Shown piece after piece: positions 1 to 12,168 of a stretch of DNA of 64,000 bases. A model generated the notes under the pieces. That model had not been told where the DNA came from. It ran no database searches and saw only the letters and a program-made list of their open reading frames with translations. Every line of letters begins with the position of its first letter. The stretch's first letter is position 1. Origin of the DNA: Pelecanus crispus (taxonomy: Eukaryota > Chordata > Aves > Pelecaniformes > Pelecanidae); NCBI RefSeq assembly GCF_030463565.1, contig NC_134676.1, positions 4,614,001 through 4,678,000 on the forward strand, in the 5' to 3' direction. The position numbers and the translations under genes are program-made.

Positions 1-22
1 ATGTGGGGAAGGATGGAAAGCT

Positions 23-23
<1 letters not shown>

Positions 24-54
<31 letters not shown>
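24..54 (+). repeat. Poly-G tract, about 30 bases
   Basis: An uninterrupted G run is followed by GA-rich AGAAAGAAAG. It can form G-quadruplexes, and its length is unreliable in most sequencing chemistries. Confidence 0.9.
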
Positions 55-55
<1 letters not shown>

Positions 56-512
56 GAAAGAAAGAAAATTGAAGCCTCTTCATAATGCAATTCTAAACTT
101 CATGGAAAGCTGCCCTGGGGGAAAAACATGCTAGGCTTCAGGTGGCAGGAGATAAAGGGGGTGGTGACTGAAATGTGATACCTGTTGCTTTCTAGTGTCT
201 GCAGTCATTAATCATAGTTGAAAAGGAATTAGCCTTTAAAATGGCTGCGTGGCTGTTCAGAAATCCCCTTATGGCTTTACTAAGGAAAGAAAGGGAGAGT
301 GTGAGGAATTCCTGAATTCTTCCTAGGTGTAAATAGCTGTTGCAGCAGCCCTTTTGGCTGTTGGTAAGTCAAGAACTACTTACTCCTCTATCTGTGACTA
401 GTTGTGTAAATCCTTCTGGATTCAGTTATCGAAGTAGCTTTTTTTCTTCAAAATCAGAATCTGTGGACCAGACACCACATGTTTCAAAGTAAGACTCCAG
501 TATAAGCTTTTA

Positions 513-920
513 TAGAATCATCGAATCGTTTAGGTTGGAAAAGACCTTTAAGATCATCCAGTCCAACCATTAACCTAACACTGCCAAGTCCACCACTAAA
601 CCAGTTAAGGGGAGAGCAGCAATTTCATGTTTCCTGGCTTGGTGGCTGGATTATTTATAATGAAAGTAAAAACTAGGAATCACTAAGGTTGGAAAGGACC
701 TCTAAGATCATCAGTCCAATCATCAACAATTTATACACTAATTACAATTTAAAGAAATTAGAGCTAATGTTCAGAAAATAAATGAAGGGCAGTGCTGACA
801 GTGAAGTTTTGTGGGTTTTCCGGTTTTTTTCCTAAAATGGAGGTGGAGGGAAAGATCTAAGCTGTTGCTTCCCAATCATAAAACACAAGAATCTTGAAAT
901 GACTGCAGTGTTGTGTGTGG
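513..920 (-). repeat. Composite CR1-tail repeat, copy 1
   Basis: Read on the minus strand, a unique body of about 200 bp is followed by two CR1 3' tails in series (TTGGACTGATGATCTTAGAG, then GGATGATCTTAAAGGTCTTT), joined by an 'agccaccaagccaggaaac' linker. It ends in a diverged ATTCGATGATTCTA tail. It matches 25809-26230 almost base for base over its whole length, including the non-CR1 body. Confidence 0.8.
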
Positions 921-2219
921 TTTTGGTCTGGCCCACTGACCCTGCTTTCTTCCTCCCCTGTGTCTGCCAAAACGTATTCTCATGGAAGCAGACGAATTGG
1001 AGGTTGTCCCAGCATTCCCCCTTGCCCTGAAGGATAAAGCAAGTTCTCTGGTTTAATGTTGATGCTCTCCTCTGAGTATCAGAACTCGCACAGCAGCCAT
1101 CGCTATTCATCCTCTAAATGAGACCCTTGGGGACGGTGTGGAGTGTCAGCGGGCTCACGTGGTCACGGTTTATTGGCGTGTGTCTGATAGTGGAGGGCTT
1201 CTGAGCAAAGGAGGCATTAATCCCACAGAGGCGGTCAGACTTGAGCCTATAGAATTCTTTAAGCAGTGCAATGTATGGTCATTCTTTAAGGGAGAAAAAA
1301 AAAATCCATTTTTCTTAGTGGTTTCCCATGCATTTCGATAACTTTATTTGCTCATCTAGGTGAGAGCTCATTTTCCTATAGGTGGTAAAGGAGGAGCAGG
1401 GCAGTAGGTGTTCTTGTTTAAACATCTTGTGCGGTACCCAGATGGTACAGGAGCCATAAGAAGGTGGCTGGCAGGGAGGGGAAAGAAGAGATCACAGGTT
1501 GTGCATGTTAGACAGATGAAACTATTATTTTGCAGTAGTGGGACGTGCAGAATTTTCTCTTTGTTAGTGACCTTGAAGAGAGAGTGAGCACTGAACAAAG
1601 AAGCTGGGAAGTGGTGTGAATTAGGGATTGTAGTAAATGCTAGGGAGTGTAGCCAGCCTCGGAGGAGTTGATATGGTGTAATGAGGCTTGGCTTGAAAGT
1701 GCAAAGCAAGCTACAGAAAAGGTACAAAGAAATTGGTGCAGCTGTGTGCCACTTGAAGGTGGTGTGTTTTGCACCTGAAAGAGCATTTGTCTCCTCTTTT
1801 GTCATGCGATTGTCTTTGAGCTCCCCACTAACAGATTGACACTGAAAAGAAGGGGAAGGATTTAGGAAGCAAATGTGAGAAGTTCTTAAAGACTGCATGT
1901 ATGAGAAAGTGTATCGCCAGTCTAAATCATCCTTCCAAGAAAAGAAGCCAGATTGTCTCTTGGTTGTGGAGTTACTCTTCTTAGTGAAGTCACAACTGGA
2001 GTAAGACAACTGGACTTGATTGGCAGGAGAGTTCTGGCAGAGCGTTGGACTCTTTCACAGTAATGAAGTAATCTGTCAATGCTTTTCATAATTATCAAGC
2101 AAAAAATCGGCATGTTTTTGTTTTTACTGTCTGCTACAACTAGTGTAAATAGTAATCTGTTGTCATAGTGGAAGTACTGTATGAAATAAATATTTAATCA
2201 ATAATCACTCTTTTTGTAG

Positions 2220-2325
2220 AATTACTCCATGTCTGTGTATCTCGTTCGTCAGCTCACTTCAGCTATGCTTTTGCAGAGGTTAAAAATGAAAGGTATCAGA
2301 AACCCCGATCATTCCAGAGCGCTAA
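2220..2325 (+). CDS. PIAS2: PIAS2 exon: end of PINIT region
   Basis: The acceptor is tttttgtag and the donor is gtaagt. The exon encodes [12 protein letters not shown] through NPDHSRAL and ends one base into the next codon. It is the most upstream PIAS2 exon I can find; bases 1-2219 are intron. Confidence 0.95.
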
Positions 2326-5300
2326 GTAAGTCAAATTAATTTGCCTGTCTTTACTTTTTGAGGGTGGTTGGTGGCTCTTTAGAACTGGTAATACTTGGGG
2401 AATTTGCAGCATTTTGAAAAGAAAGTCCATGCCCAGAGGATCAAAGGTTCCCTTTGCTGTTGCTGAGGCATCGTGGGCTTTTTCAGTGAGGGTCCCTGAG
2501 CTGGTAGGGAGACACACCTAGAGATCCCACCTGAGGTGTTCTCATGGAATGCCATGAGCACCGCTTACTGTCGTGGGCTGCGAGATGTCCTAAATATGGG
2601 TTCTCTTCACTTGCATGTGATGCTGACTGTCTCGTCTTTGTACCTCACTCACTGATGATGATTTTATTTATCTCTTTGCATGTTGGGTTGAGTTTGCTTT
2701 ACTAACCGTAGCGCACCCGCTGCACATCAAACGATCTTGTGATGCACGGTGTTTGCCAGTTGCTTATAAATAGTGAAACTATTGTTGTTTGAGATTTGCT
2801 ATGAACTAGTTTCCCTAGATGCTTAATTTTTCTTTAGATAGCTGGAAATAAAGTACGTGTACTGGCGAATCAAGGTTGGCATTTTAAATAATGATGTCTG
2901 TGTATAACTTCTTCATTTATTTTAATAGTTAAAGAAAAACTAACTGCAGATCCTGATAGTGAGATTGCCACAACCAGTCTGCGGGTATCTCTGATGTGTC
3001 CTGTAAGTATGGCTGGAAATCACCGTATACAGATTTGGGTATTCGTCTCTAGTTCAGAGTTGGCTGCTTTTAAAAGGCCCAGCTCTAGGAATTCCACTGG
3101 CTCTTGGTTTATACTGATTCATTAATATGAAATAGTGGGGAGAATGGTGCATCTACAAGCACCTGACTGTAGCAGGTGGTTCAACCAACTACGGTTTAGA
3201 ACTGTGAATGCCTCGGTTGTAGTGCAGTCAGAATCAAGTTGCTACTCGTGTGTGTATAGTGAGGCCTTTAGAAGGAGTAATCCTGTGTGTTGAGATGAAC
3301 TGGGCAGGGTGACAGAATAATTAAAGGGCACAGTGATAAATAAAACTTCAGATCTGCTTATCTTGGTGCTATTGCTTGTACTGCCAGCTACTATAACAAA
3401 CAAAAAAATTGATCGCTGTGTAACAAGGTACCGCTGCCTTGGCATTTCTCTTCCCAGGTAGAAACTGGCCTTGTGTTAGTGACTGGTCTGTTAAGTCAAA
3501 TGTTAAAATGGGTATAATGCCACTCTGGAGCTCACAAAAACACTTGAAATACTTGGGTTAAAAGAAAATTATGAAGTGGGTGCTTCACTAGGTCTTTTAA
3601 TAAAAATAAAATCCTAGAAAGAGCATTGATGCAGGTCCATTAGAAATGCTTCTGACCGTTTTCAGCTCGGTGAAGACTTTGAGGATGGCTTTATTGTTCC
3701 TTTAAGTGCACTGTATGTGCTTTGATAGGGTGGATTTGCCTGTGGCGACCTTAGCACTGGGCACCTCTGTAGTGAGAAGAGACAGTTACTTCACTGCCTG
3801 CCTCTGATTTCATTGTTAGCCACCCAGGCCTACTTCCCTGTCTTCTGTTCTGATGCTCTTTAAATGTATCTCCTGCAGCTGGGGAAAATGAGACTGACAA
3901 TCCCATGCCGGGCTGTTACTTGCACACACCTGCAATGTTTTGATGCTGCTCTTTATCTTCAAATGAATGAAAAGAAGCCTACCTGGATCTGCCCTGTCTG
4001 TGACAAAAAGGCAGCTTATGAGAGCCTAATATTAGATGGGTAAGAGACTGGCTTTGCAGATTACACAGTTACTTTAAAATTTTTCATGATGTACTCAACA
4101 GCTACTTTTGTGCCTTAAGGTTTCACCATTTCATGCTATTTTCTTTGTCAGACTGCTTTAGACTGGGAGGAGCCATTAGACTTCGTTAGTTTCTATTCCC
4201 ATGTAATGAACTATGTAAGTTTATCCCTAACTGTGTCATCAAACTCTTAAGCCTCTGGAGAAATCCAAATGTGACATCTAAGGATCAGTCTCCCTTTTAC
4301 ACAACCCTATCTCTGAAGCTATTAACTTTAAAATTTAACAACTCATAAACAAGTGTCAAACTTGATTCAAAGGATGATGATTTCTGCTTCTGTGTGGAAA
4401 TCTATGAACTGCAGTAACGTTGGCGTGGAATATGGGCAGGTTGGGATACTCTTAGGTTTCAATGTCTGTGAAGGTGGTAATTCCAGGCCCTCAGGTAAGA
4501 TGAACTAGGCAGAGAGTACATGCAGTGGGTCGAAGGTGGTCATAATTAGCTTTTCAACTGTGTCTCCTTTTCCCTTAGAATAAAACATTTCACTTGGAAT
4601 CCAAAATGAAACCACTCAACTTTTATTTTTCAGGCTCTTTATGGAAATCCTTAATGAATGTTCAGATGTGGATGAGATCAAATTCCAAGAAGATGGCTCC
4701 TGGTGCCCCATGAGGCCAAAGAAAGAAGCTGTGAAAGTCTCAAGTCCACAGTGCACCAAAATAGAAAGTACGTACATCTGGGTACTGGCTGCAAACCAAC
4801 AAGAAGTCTGGGGGCCTCAGTTGTAGCTTGGATAACGTGTCTGGATGTTGACATCTGTTTTGTCCTTTAGACTAAAAAGAAAGGGTTGTATCTCTAGAAG
4901 TGTGCATTTTTGGGCTTTGTCTTTGATCTCTATAATAGCAGTTAAGAAAACGAGAGGTTGCTCTTGTTTTAGGTCCTTAAACTGTTAAGTGAATATTAAA
5001 GCTTGTGTTTTAATAGTATCAACATATGATACAGAATACTAATAAAACAGCTCTGGGCCATGACGTTCTCCGTAGTGGCCAGGAAGATGAGCTAAAACAG
5101 GATTTGAGTTTCTGGTTCTGTTGCAAATAGAAACTGCGGATGTCAACAGTCTTTTAAAAACAGTGATATTTTATTTTCTTATTTAGGTTCCAGTGTTGTT
5201 AGCAAACCATGTTCTGTGACGGTGGCCAATGAGGTAAACAAGAAGAAAGTTGACGTTATTGACTTGACAATAGAAAGCTCTTCTGATGAAGAAGAAGATC

Positions 5301-8300
5301 CTCCTGCCAAAAGGAAGTGCATATTTATGTCTGAAACACAAGGAAGCCCAACCAAAGGGTTTGTCAATTTTAAAGTTAATTGTTATTCTGTAATGTCTCA
5401 GATAAACTGATGTGTAGACAAACGGACTTGTAATCTCTCTTCGGGATCCAGCTCCACACTTCCAGAGGAGAATTTCTAGGCCTCTCCTTGCAGAAGGTTG
5501 TATTGATACAGTACCTTTGTACAGGCAAAACACTATTAAATAGTTTTACATCTCTCAAAAGACTTGCGCTGACTGTTGCTGTGTTTGCAGGGATATTTCT
5601 CAGTAGAAAAGGAAGCTGATTAAGCTAATGGACAGGATTCTCCCGAGAAAGCAGATTATGCCAAGTGGAGGAGCTTTATGCGTTCTTGCTAAGTTAGCAT
5701 CATCTTAAAGGCTTTTCTCTCGCTGTCTGTTATACCCTTTATCTCATCTGCTCTGGTGCCCAGGAAATTAGGCTGCGTTGTGTGTTTCATCCATCCTGTC
5801 AGTCTTGGAAGGGAGGCACTTTGTTGTTTTGTATCAAGGCAAGCTTCTCCTCCATCTCTCTGTTAAACTCTGGAATGTCTTGGATGCTGTTGTTGGCTGT
5901 GGTTATCGGGCGGCCCAGCACCTTGGTCAGCACAACTCACGACTTCCCAAGTCCTCTGTCGACTGCTCCGTCTTTGTAGTCATGCCTGACTTCAGCGGCA
6001 GGCTTACGCAGCCTCTTCACCGCTGTGCCGTCTTCTCTCTGTCCCAATCTGTGCTACTTGGCTGCAGTTACTGTTTGTGGCTTCCATAAAGTCCTTGCTC
6101 TTGGTCCGTAGGGCACAGGAGACCTGCAGGGAGACAGGGGCACTGGTTAGGCTCACCAGCAGTCACTGCTCCATGAAGGTGATTCCAAGCATCAGCTTTT
6201 AGTAATGGCTTATTAGTTAGTGTTGCTGCATGCGTGAGGTGTGTGTCTGTGTCTCAGTGTAGTGGCTTATGTCTTGTACTTAATAGTAATAAAAACAAAC
6301 CCCTTCTGTTCTGCCAGCTCTTGAAGTAATGAGCAGGTGTGCTGTGTCTCTAGTACGCAGGGACGTGTGGTCTTTGGTGAGCAAATAGTTGGTCATCTTC
6401 AACAACTTTCAGCAGTGCTACTGAAGTGCTGTTGCTTTTTGTGAGGATTGTGGAGGAGCCCTTCTGCAAGAGACTCTTTTTTCTTACTTTTCTAAGAAAA
6501 AATAGCCACAAATACAACTCTTAATGAAGTTTCAGAAGGCACCAAGACTTCCTTCCATGCTCCTGTGTTTGTCTGAGTTGGCTACCTGCAACCATAATTG
6601 TAGAAGGACTGAGTTTTCTTGTCTGTCTGTGACCAATGTATTTCCCTTACTGTCTGGGTATGGAAATGGCACGTTTTCATTCTTGAAATCCAAGTCAAAG
6701 CCAGGCTTTTGGGGAATAGCTTATCTCCCGGAAACAATGTTGCCTGAATGCTAGTTTTGGCAAAACTGGGGGGTGTCTTCCTATAGGCAGAAGCAACATA
6801 GGCTGAAGTATAGGAGGTGCTTGAGAAGGGAGGGTGTGAAATGCAAGCTGCTGAAATCGGAAGTAGCGTAAATGCACCAGCGCAGTGGTCTGGGGAGGAA
6901 GATGCGAGTGGGTAACACTCACGGCTGGTGGGAATGATGCGGAGCAGCTGGGAGAGGGACTCCGGGTGTTTCACCTGACTTGGTTTATGAAATGCTTTAT
7001 GCCTGTGGCTGGTGCCTGAACGCCTGCAGTGTCATCTCTAACGGCGCCGTGAAGTAATCGGGCAGGAGGTGGGGATGCAGAAGGGTTTTAAGTGGTTGCA
7101 TGCTCCTGGAGAGCTGAACTTAGCTGGGGCTCAGGCTGTGGAGTAAAGACGGGCTTGATATTTAACTCCCACGTGGGTCATCTGTGCTCCAGGAGCTGAA
7201 TCACGGTCAGTCGCACCCTTGGCGTGGCAGGTTAGCACCGAGGAACAGTTATGTGGCGGAATTGAAGGCTCTCCTCCTGGCTCTGCCTACCTGCACGTCC
7301 CTCCCAGGGTGCTCCACAGATGCAGATGTCCATTTCTGTCTCTGAATGGTAGACTGTTATAAATGACTCCAGCACTGTACTTCTGTTTTAATGCCAACTT
7401 GCTCTTATGTCACAGCTGCTGTTGAGAGCCAAGATACGGTCATGTTATTATGAAGACTGTTATGAAAGAGGAAATTAGAGTGGAATACTGTGTAGTGAGT
7501 AGCCACGCTATAGTTGTGTCGTAACATAGTGACCTTGTATGCACAGCGGTGCATAATTTCTCTTCTGTAACTAACGGCCAGGCTGTTTGTAACTTGCCAT
7601 GCTGTTTAAAACAGGGTTCTCATGTATCAGCCATCTACTGTCAGAGTGCCCAGCGTGTCAACGGTCGATGCTGCTGCTATTCCTCCTTCATTAACAGACT
7701 ACCCAGTACCATTCCATCATCCACCAATATCCAGTATTTCATCAGACTTGCCAGGTAGGTGGTGGCTATTTTTCACGTCTATTCTGACAGCCTTATTAAT
7801 TTGCGGGGTGGGTAAAAATTGGAGAATTGATCAATTTCTTTTTTTTTTTTTTTTTTAATGGAACAAGACTATATGCAGTATTGCCTTGATGTGATGTCTA
7901 GACAAGTCCAGTACAGGCTGTCTTTCCGGTTTCAGATTGCACTTCGCAACAGTGATGTGAAAAAACATTGCTTCTGGGGTAGAAATTGGCACTTTGGAAT
8001 GGCAGCCAGAAACACTTCTCGCTATATTTAGTTAGACTTTGTGTAAACAACCGGTCGTTACGTGTTGTAGATGCAAGGGAGAGTAGCTGCTTATTTAAGT
8101 TATAGATGTGTGATGGCACTGACTCATCCCAACACTAGACGTAGAGAGATTCTGCTAGCTGATTCTAGTGGTGCTCTGTCTAGACTGTATGAAAAAGGTT
8201 AAGGTGAGCTACAATATGTAAGCTGACCTCTATTGACTTTCTTTACCTAGACATACCCTAAATGCCTATGATGTATTCTTCAACACTGCTGCTAAATATC

Positions 8301-11300
8301 AGACAAAAGGTGGGGATACTGATTGTTTTCTATCCTGGCTCCTTGAAAAGAACGCTGTATATAGGGACTCTGGGGGTTCTCTTTGCCGGCTGTAACGAAC
8401 CCAGAGCCCAGGAAATGGCGACTTGTGGTGACAGGTGTCACACTGGCCTCCTGTACTTCCCTCTTCCCCCCTTCATTGCCTGTCTCCATTTCTCCCCTGC
8501 AACATCTCTGGGTTTTTTCCTCTTCTTTCAGCACCAGTTTGGCAATGGGATGGATATCATTCCCCTTGTTTCTCTGTCCATTTTGGTTCCCTTACTGCTC
8601 CCTCCCTCCACTTCTCTCTTGGTAAGAAACCTGTTGTCTTCCCAAATTGCATAGGAGAGTAAGCTGGGAGAATGGAGGTCTAGAACTGTTATCCATCTCT
8701 ATCAGCTGAAGCTGTAGAACGTGCAAGAACGAAAGAAGCTCTCAATTCTGTAAAAGCAGCTGAGCTTAAATCTCCTTCAAAATTTTTCTCTAATGGAGAA
8801 GAGGAAGGAGAGATGCCACTGGCCAGAACAGATCTGGAGGTGAGGGAAGAGGGAGGGAGTAAGTTTACCATTTCTTTCTGTTGACATAGCAAACACAAGG
8901 CCAATATTTAGAAACCAAACAAACAAAAAAAAGGCTGTAATTTCTCATTGGTTTCCTAATTTTAAACATCTTGCCCTAAATGCTTCCACACTAATGGTGT
9001 ATAAGACGGACGCTAGTTGTCACTGCTCTTAGAGGATATACGTTGAACTACTTGTAGTTTCCTCTTCTTCATTCCTTTTATTTGTCTAGACACAAAACGG
9101 GGATGATATTAGGAATGTTTCCTTATTGGCTGCCCATGGGTGGAGGAAGAGACCTGCTGCTTGTTTTTGGACTTGTGCATGTTGTGACTTTACTTCATTC
9201 CAGCATCTTTAATGTGATGACACTCTTCATGTCCCAGTTTGGCCAAGTCAGGTACAATATGCAGTGAAACTTGCATTATGAACCAACAGCTCCAAATGGC
9301 AACCTCCATCTAAGCAACCGCATTGAACCACCCTGCAATATCCAGTGAATAATAAATCATTATGTCATTCTCATTCTTAAAAAGAGCCACTTGTACTAGA
9401 TAACGCGTTTTGCTGCTGCCTGAAGTAGTCGTTGAGAGTGCTGTCACAGTGGTATATTCCATTTAGAAACTGTGTAACAATTGCAAAATCTGTTCTACGA
9501 CCACAAAAAAATTCCTTAAATTTGTTGTGTATGAATGAAAGAAAGACTCGTCGATTTATTATCCTTCTCTTCTTTCTAGGTCTGGACTTTCTTTCACTAA
9601 TCCCAGTTGATTCACAGGTATGTTTCTAAACTGCTACGGGGTTAACTTCTAAGTCTGCTTTTTGTGACGTACTGCTCGAGTAACTGTCCGGATGCTGTCC
9701 CCATCCATGCCGTGTTTGCAGTCCACTTGCTTAGACCTAACCACAGACCAGGAAAATCCGTTTGCCCACCAAGAGGTGGTGATGAAGATGCATTAAGGGA
9801 GGATTCGGTTTAGCCTTACTGGGATAAATCCAGGCATGGAAACTCGCTCTTTATCGATCGTTTGCCTGCCTTAAAGCAGATACTCGCGCAGCACTGATGT
9901 GATTACACCCATCGTGTACTTCACGCTCTTAGCACGCACTGTGCATCCGTAGGCCAGATTAAGCTCTGCAAATATACTTCACTGATTGCTGTTTCTGTTG
10001 GTTTTGATGTTAGTAGGAGATTAAGTTTTCAAGAAAATGTCTTCATTAATTTGCTGGGCGCATGACTGAACACTTTTATAAAAAGTCCCTCCACGTAACA
10101 CCTAAACCCCATTGGCTTTGGATTATATGGAAATTTGGTAGGTCAACAGTAACTAGGTGGTGCTTTTCCTTTTTCCTAGAAACTTAAAACTTTACAGAGT
10201 CAGGGAGGATGATTCTTACAGTAACTTAGATTCTTACACAGACAGACTACAGCCTTGAAATGTGGGGGAATATTGGCTCCCTAGCTAAGACAAGAGGATC
10301 TGAAGCAGATCCTCTGCTCTGTCTTTCTGTCACTAGAAGACAACAGTAATAGGACTCTACTGTAAAGCTGACTTTCTGATGCCTTTAAAAACAAAGGATG
10401 AACTTCCTCCTTTTCTTTCCACTTACCGCATCTTGCAATACTCTGTGCCTGACCTTGAGATCTGAACTGCCAAAAGTGGGAATAACAGAAGTTTGTTCAT
10501 GTGGGAGACTGGAAGCAGGTATGCTGCTGTGAAGGGTCCACTTTGGACAGTTCAAACAGTTCAGGCTCAGTTCCAAACATATGCCCGAGATTGGAATCCG
10601 CAGGGTAAGAGAAAGTAAGACGTGTTGGAAAAAATGTGTGTGTGGGGAGGTGTCTTATATTATCCTCTTCTTTGACACCTGGCAGCCTTGTTCTGTTCCT
10701 AAATGCTTCAAATGTTTAGCTCTGCTTTGAATCATAGAATCGTTTAGGTTGGAAAAGACCTTTAAGATCATCCAGTCCAACCATTAACCTACACTACCAA
10801 GTCCACACTAAACCAGTCAAGGGCAGACTAGACTAAACCGTGTCCCGAAGTGCCACATCTACCCATTTTTTTGAATACTTCCAGGGATGGTGACTCCACC
10901 ACCTCTCTGGGCAAGGCTTGTCTTCTGCTTCAGGAAATTGAAATCAGCTTAGTAATTTTTCTTAATCAGACTTGATCAGGGCTCATTTATCACTGCTAAA
11001 ATGTTTGGAGACCTGCATGTATCATTGCGGGTATATGCTGTGAGAATGCTGATGAGTACAGCTGCTGCTGTTTGAGGGGATGGAATTATTCTAACCTCTG
11101 TTGAAGTAGCCAAAAGTGTTCCGCTGCCTTTCACGATGAAAGGAGCCTGAAATACACAGTTGTGCCCAGTAGCTATGGGCAGTGAACATTTGCCAAATGC
11201 AAAGGTGGTTGGTTTTTTTTTTTTTTGTGATTATCATGTGGTCATGAGTGTTTCTTAATGTGCTAGTAAATGCTCAAGCTAACCAGTTAGTAAGGACAAA

Positions 11301-11694
11301 TAAAAAACCAGGGAGGATGAGGGAGAAGGGCTCGTGGCTACCATCTCTGCTTGCTTACTTGCCGGTTTGCAGAACTCTGGTTCTTGCTCTGCATGTGTCG
11401 AGGTTCTGCTAGTAACGTGTTTTGTGCTTGTTGTAGGGAAGATGTATCTTCAGAGCATACATTTCCCTTGTGCAGTTAGTCTCTTCATTCTTCATTGTTT
11501 GTTTCAAGCAGTACTGTCCTCCTATGTTTTTGGATAGTCTCACCTCAACCTTAACAAGCAGCACGCCTGGCAGCATCATCACATCGACCAGTCACCACGA
11601 GAGCAGCACGCACGTTAGCTCCTCCAGCAGGAGCGAGACGGGAGTGATAACCAGCAGCGGAGGCAGCGCTCCCGACATCATCTCACTGGACTGA
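2220..11694 (+). CDS. PIAS2: PIAS2 (PIASx), 3' half of gene, 8 coding exons
   Basis: E3 SUMO ligase and transcriptional co-regulator of the PIAS family, acting in the nucleus with UBC9 on STAT, nuclear-receptor and other targets. Coding exons are 2220-2325, 2929-3002, 3879-4039, 4634-4767, 5187-5358, 7615-7754, 9580-9617 and 11512-11694. Each has AG/GT borders and the phases join without a break: 1008 nt, 335 residues plus TGA. In order, the product shows the end of the PINIT region ([12 protein letters not shown]), the SP-RING with TCTHLQC and CPVCDK zinc ligands, a SUMO-interacting motif ([16 protein letters not shown]) followed by a basic PAKRK stretch, and a Ser/Thr-rich tail ending PDIISLD, which is the beta-isoform end. 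The sequence is nearly identical to mammalian PIAS2 as I remember it, and I see no disabling change. The N-terminal exons (SAP domain and most of PINIT) lie upstream of the window. Identification is secure; the isoform repertoire is not. Confidence 0.97.
2929..3002 (+). CDS. PIAS2: PIAS2 exon: linker into SP-RING
   Basis: This 74-nt exon (acceptor tttaatag, donor gtaagt) encodes [20 protein letters not shown] followed by LMCP. It contributes the first residues of the SP-RING fold. Confidence 0.94.
3879..4039 (+). CDS. PIAS2: PIAS2 exon: SP-RING core
   Basis: The acceptor is ctcctgcag and the donor gtaaga. It carries the zinc-binding core of the SP-RING, with TCTHLQC then [10 protein letters not shown], which in this family recruits the E2 UBC9. 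All Cys/His ligands are present, so the catalytic module looks intact. Confidence 0.97.
4634..4767 (+). CDS. PIAS2: PIAS2 exon: end of SP-RING
   Basis: The acceptor is tttttcag and the donor gtacgt. It encodes [15 protein letters not shown], then [13 protein letters not shown], and stops within the Ser codon of KIES. The reading frame runs past the donor for a while, but the next exon joins correctly only if the gtacgt donor is used. Confidence 0.95.
5187..5358 (+). CDS. PIAS2: PIAS2 exon: SUMO-interacting motif
   Basis: The acceptor is tatttag and the donor GG|gtttgt. It encodes the hydrophobic-acidic SUMO-interacting motif [14 protein letters not shown] followed by PPAKRK, a basic stretch. 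The cluster of Ser residues before the acidic run matches the casein-kinase-2-regulated SIM known in PIAS proteins. Confidence 0.96.
7615..7754 (+). CDS. PIAS2: PIAS2 exon: Pro/Ser-rich segment
   Basis: The acceptor is aaaacag and the donor gtaggt. It encodes [14 protein letters not shown] through SISSDLP and ends one base into the next codon. In mammals this is the branch point where the alpha and beta C-termini diverge. Confidence 0.95.
8706..8839 (+). other. Candidate alternative PIAS2 exon (unconfirmed)
   Basis: Bounded by acceptor ctctatcag and donor gtgagg, with 44 codons open and no stop. The conceptual peptide includes [20 protein letters not shown] and [17 protein letters not shown]. 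Joined to the exon ending at 7754 it stays in phase, making an alternative C-terminus. I do not recognise the peptide as any PIAS2 isoform or other named protein. A stop-free stretch of this length is not rare by chance, so it is only a candidate. Confidence 0.3.
9090..9212 (+). other. Candidate alternative PIAS2 terminal exon (unconfirmed)
   Basis: After acceptor tttgtctag, 40 codons are open in phase with the donor of 8706-8839 and then reach TAA. The start reads [10 protein letters not shown], faintly like the EQRRNDINN start of the mammalian PIASx-alpha tail. If spliced straight from the exon ending at 7754, the phase would instead give a stop within a few codons. It could be a decayed alpha-specific exon. 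Confidence 0.25.
9580..9617 (+). CDS. PIAS2: PIAS2 exon: 38-nt small exon
   Basis: The acceptor is tctttctag and the donor gtatgt. It encodes [13 protein letters not shown] across the junction. The exon is very short, but both splice sites are strong and the product matches the family closely. Confidence 0.94.
10731..10925 (-). mobile_element. CR1 LINE 3' fragment in PIAS2 intron
   Basis: In reverse orientation this is a CR1 3' end: GAATCATAGAATCGTTTAGG at its left edge, then the 'ttccagggatggtgactccaccacctctctgggcaa' region typical of the C-terminal ORF2/3'UTR. It is 5'-truncated and lies in the intron between exons 9580-9617 and 11512-11694. Confidence 0.85.
11512..11694 (+). CDS. PIAS2: PIAS2 terminal coding exon (beta C-terminus)
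   Basis: After acceptor gtttcaagcag the exon encodes [12 protein letters not shown], a Ser/Thr-rich tail with [17 protein letters not shown], and PDIISLD before TGA at 11692-11694. This is the PIASx-beta ending. The tail differs from mammals mainly in its low-complexity part. Confidence 0.96.
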   Translation, partial: YCPPMFLDSLTSTLTSSTPGSIITSTSHHESSTHVSSSSRSETGVITSSGGSAPDIISLD

Positions 11695-12162
11695 AACAAG
11701 GGGCAGCACGGGACTCCAGGAGAATTGCACAGAGCTGCTGCTTGTATCTTGGGAACTTCAGCATCTCGGAAGTTATTCTGATATTTATTGAAAGGATTTG
11801 CCTTCTGGAAAACGGAGTCAATTCATCTACACTAGGAACAGAAGTGATAGTCTTTTGTTTTTTGGGGTGGTTTGGTTTTTTTTTTTTCTTCCCCCCTTGC
11901 TCATTAAATGCTGGTATAGAAAAGGCCCCTTCAGAACATGCTTTTATGCTTTTGGCTTGTTCTGGGGAAACTGACTTTTTGTTGCTGGGTGGATTCCACA
12001 AATGGTTTTTAATTTTGTTGTAAAACACAGCAATAATGTAAAAACAAACAAAAACTTTTTTAATAAAAAAAGGCACTTAACCACTCTAGAACAAAAACGA
12101 CCTGGACAAAGGTGCAGAAGTGTATGTATTGGTCAATTTTTAATATTTTCACTGGGGCCTGG

Positions 12163-12168
12163 AATAAA
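12163..12168 (+). promoter_or_regulatory. Proximal poly(A) signal AATAAA of PIAS2
   Basis: A canonical hexamer about 470 bases after the stop, in GGAATAAACTTC. It would give a short 3'UTR. Use is inferred, not shown. Confidence 0.5.

Larger units (their letters stand above)
1..2219 (+). other. PIAS2 intron, partial
   Basis: No coding exon is recognisable. It contains a run of about 30 G at 24-54 and a composite repeat at 513-920 that recurs at 25.8 kb. The remainder is unremarkable AT-rich intron. Confidence 0.75.

Noticed and set aside
1368..2009. A 213-codon open frame on the minus strand
   Set aside because: It is antisense within a PIAS2 intron, with biased composition and no recognisable domain; no splice or promoter support.
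9082..9267. A hydrophobic 61-codon open frame that might be a membrane peptide
   Set aside because: It overlaps the candidate alternative exon in another frame and lacks any start context or homology that I know.
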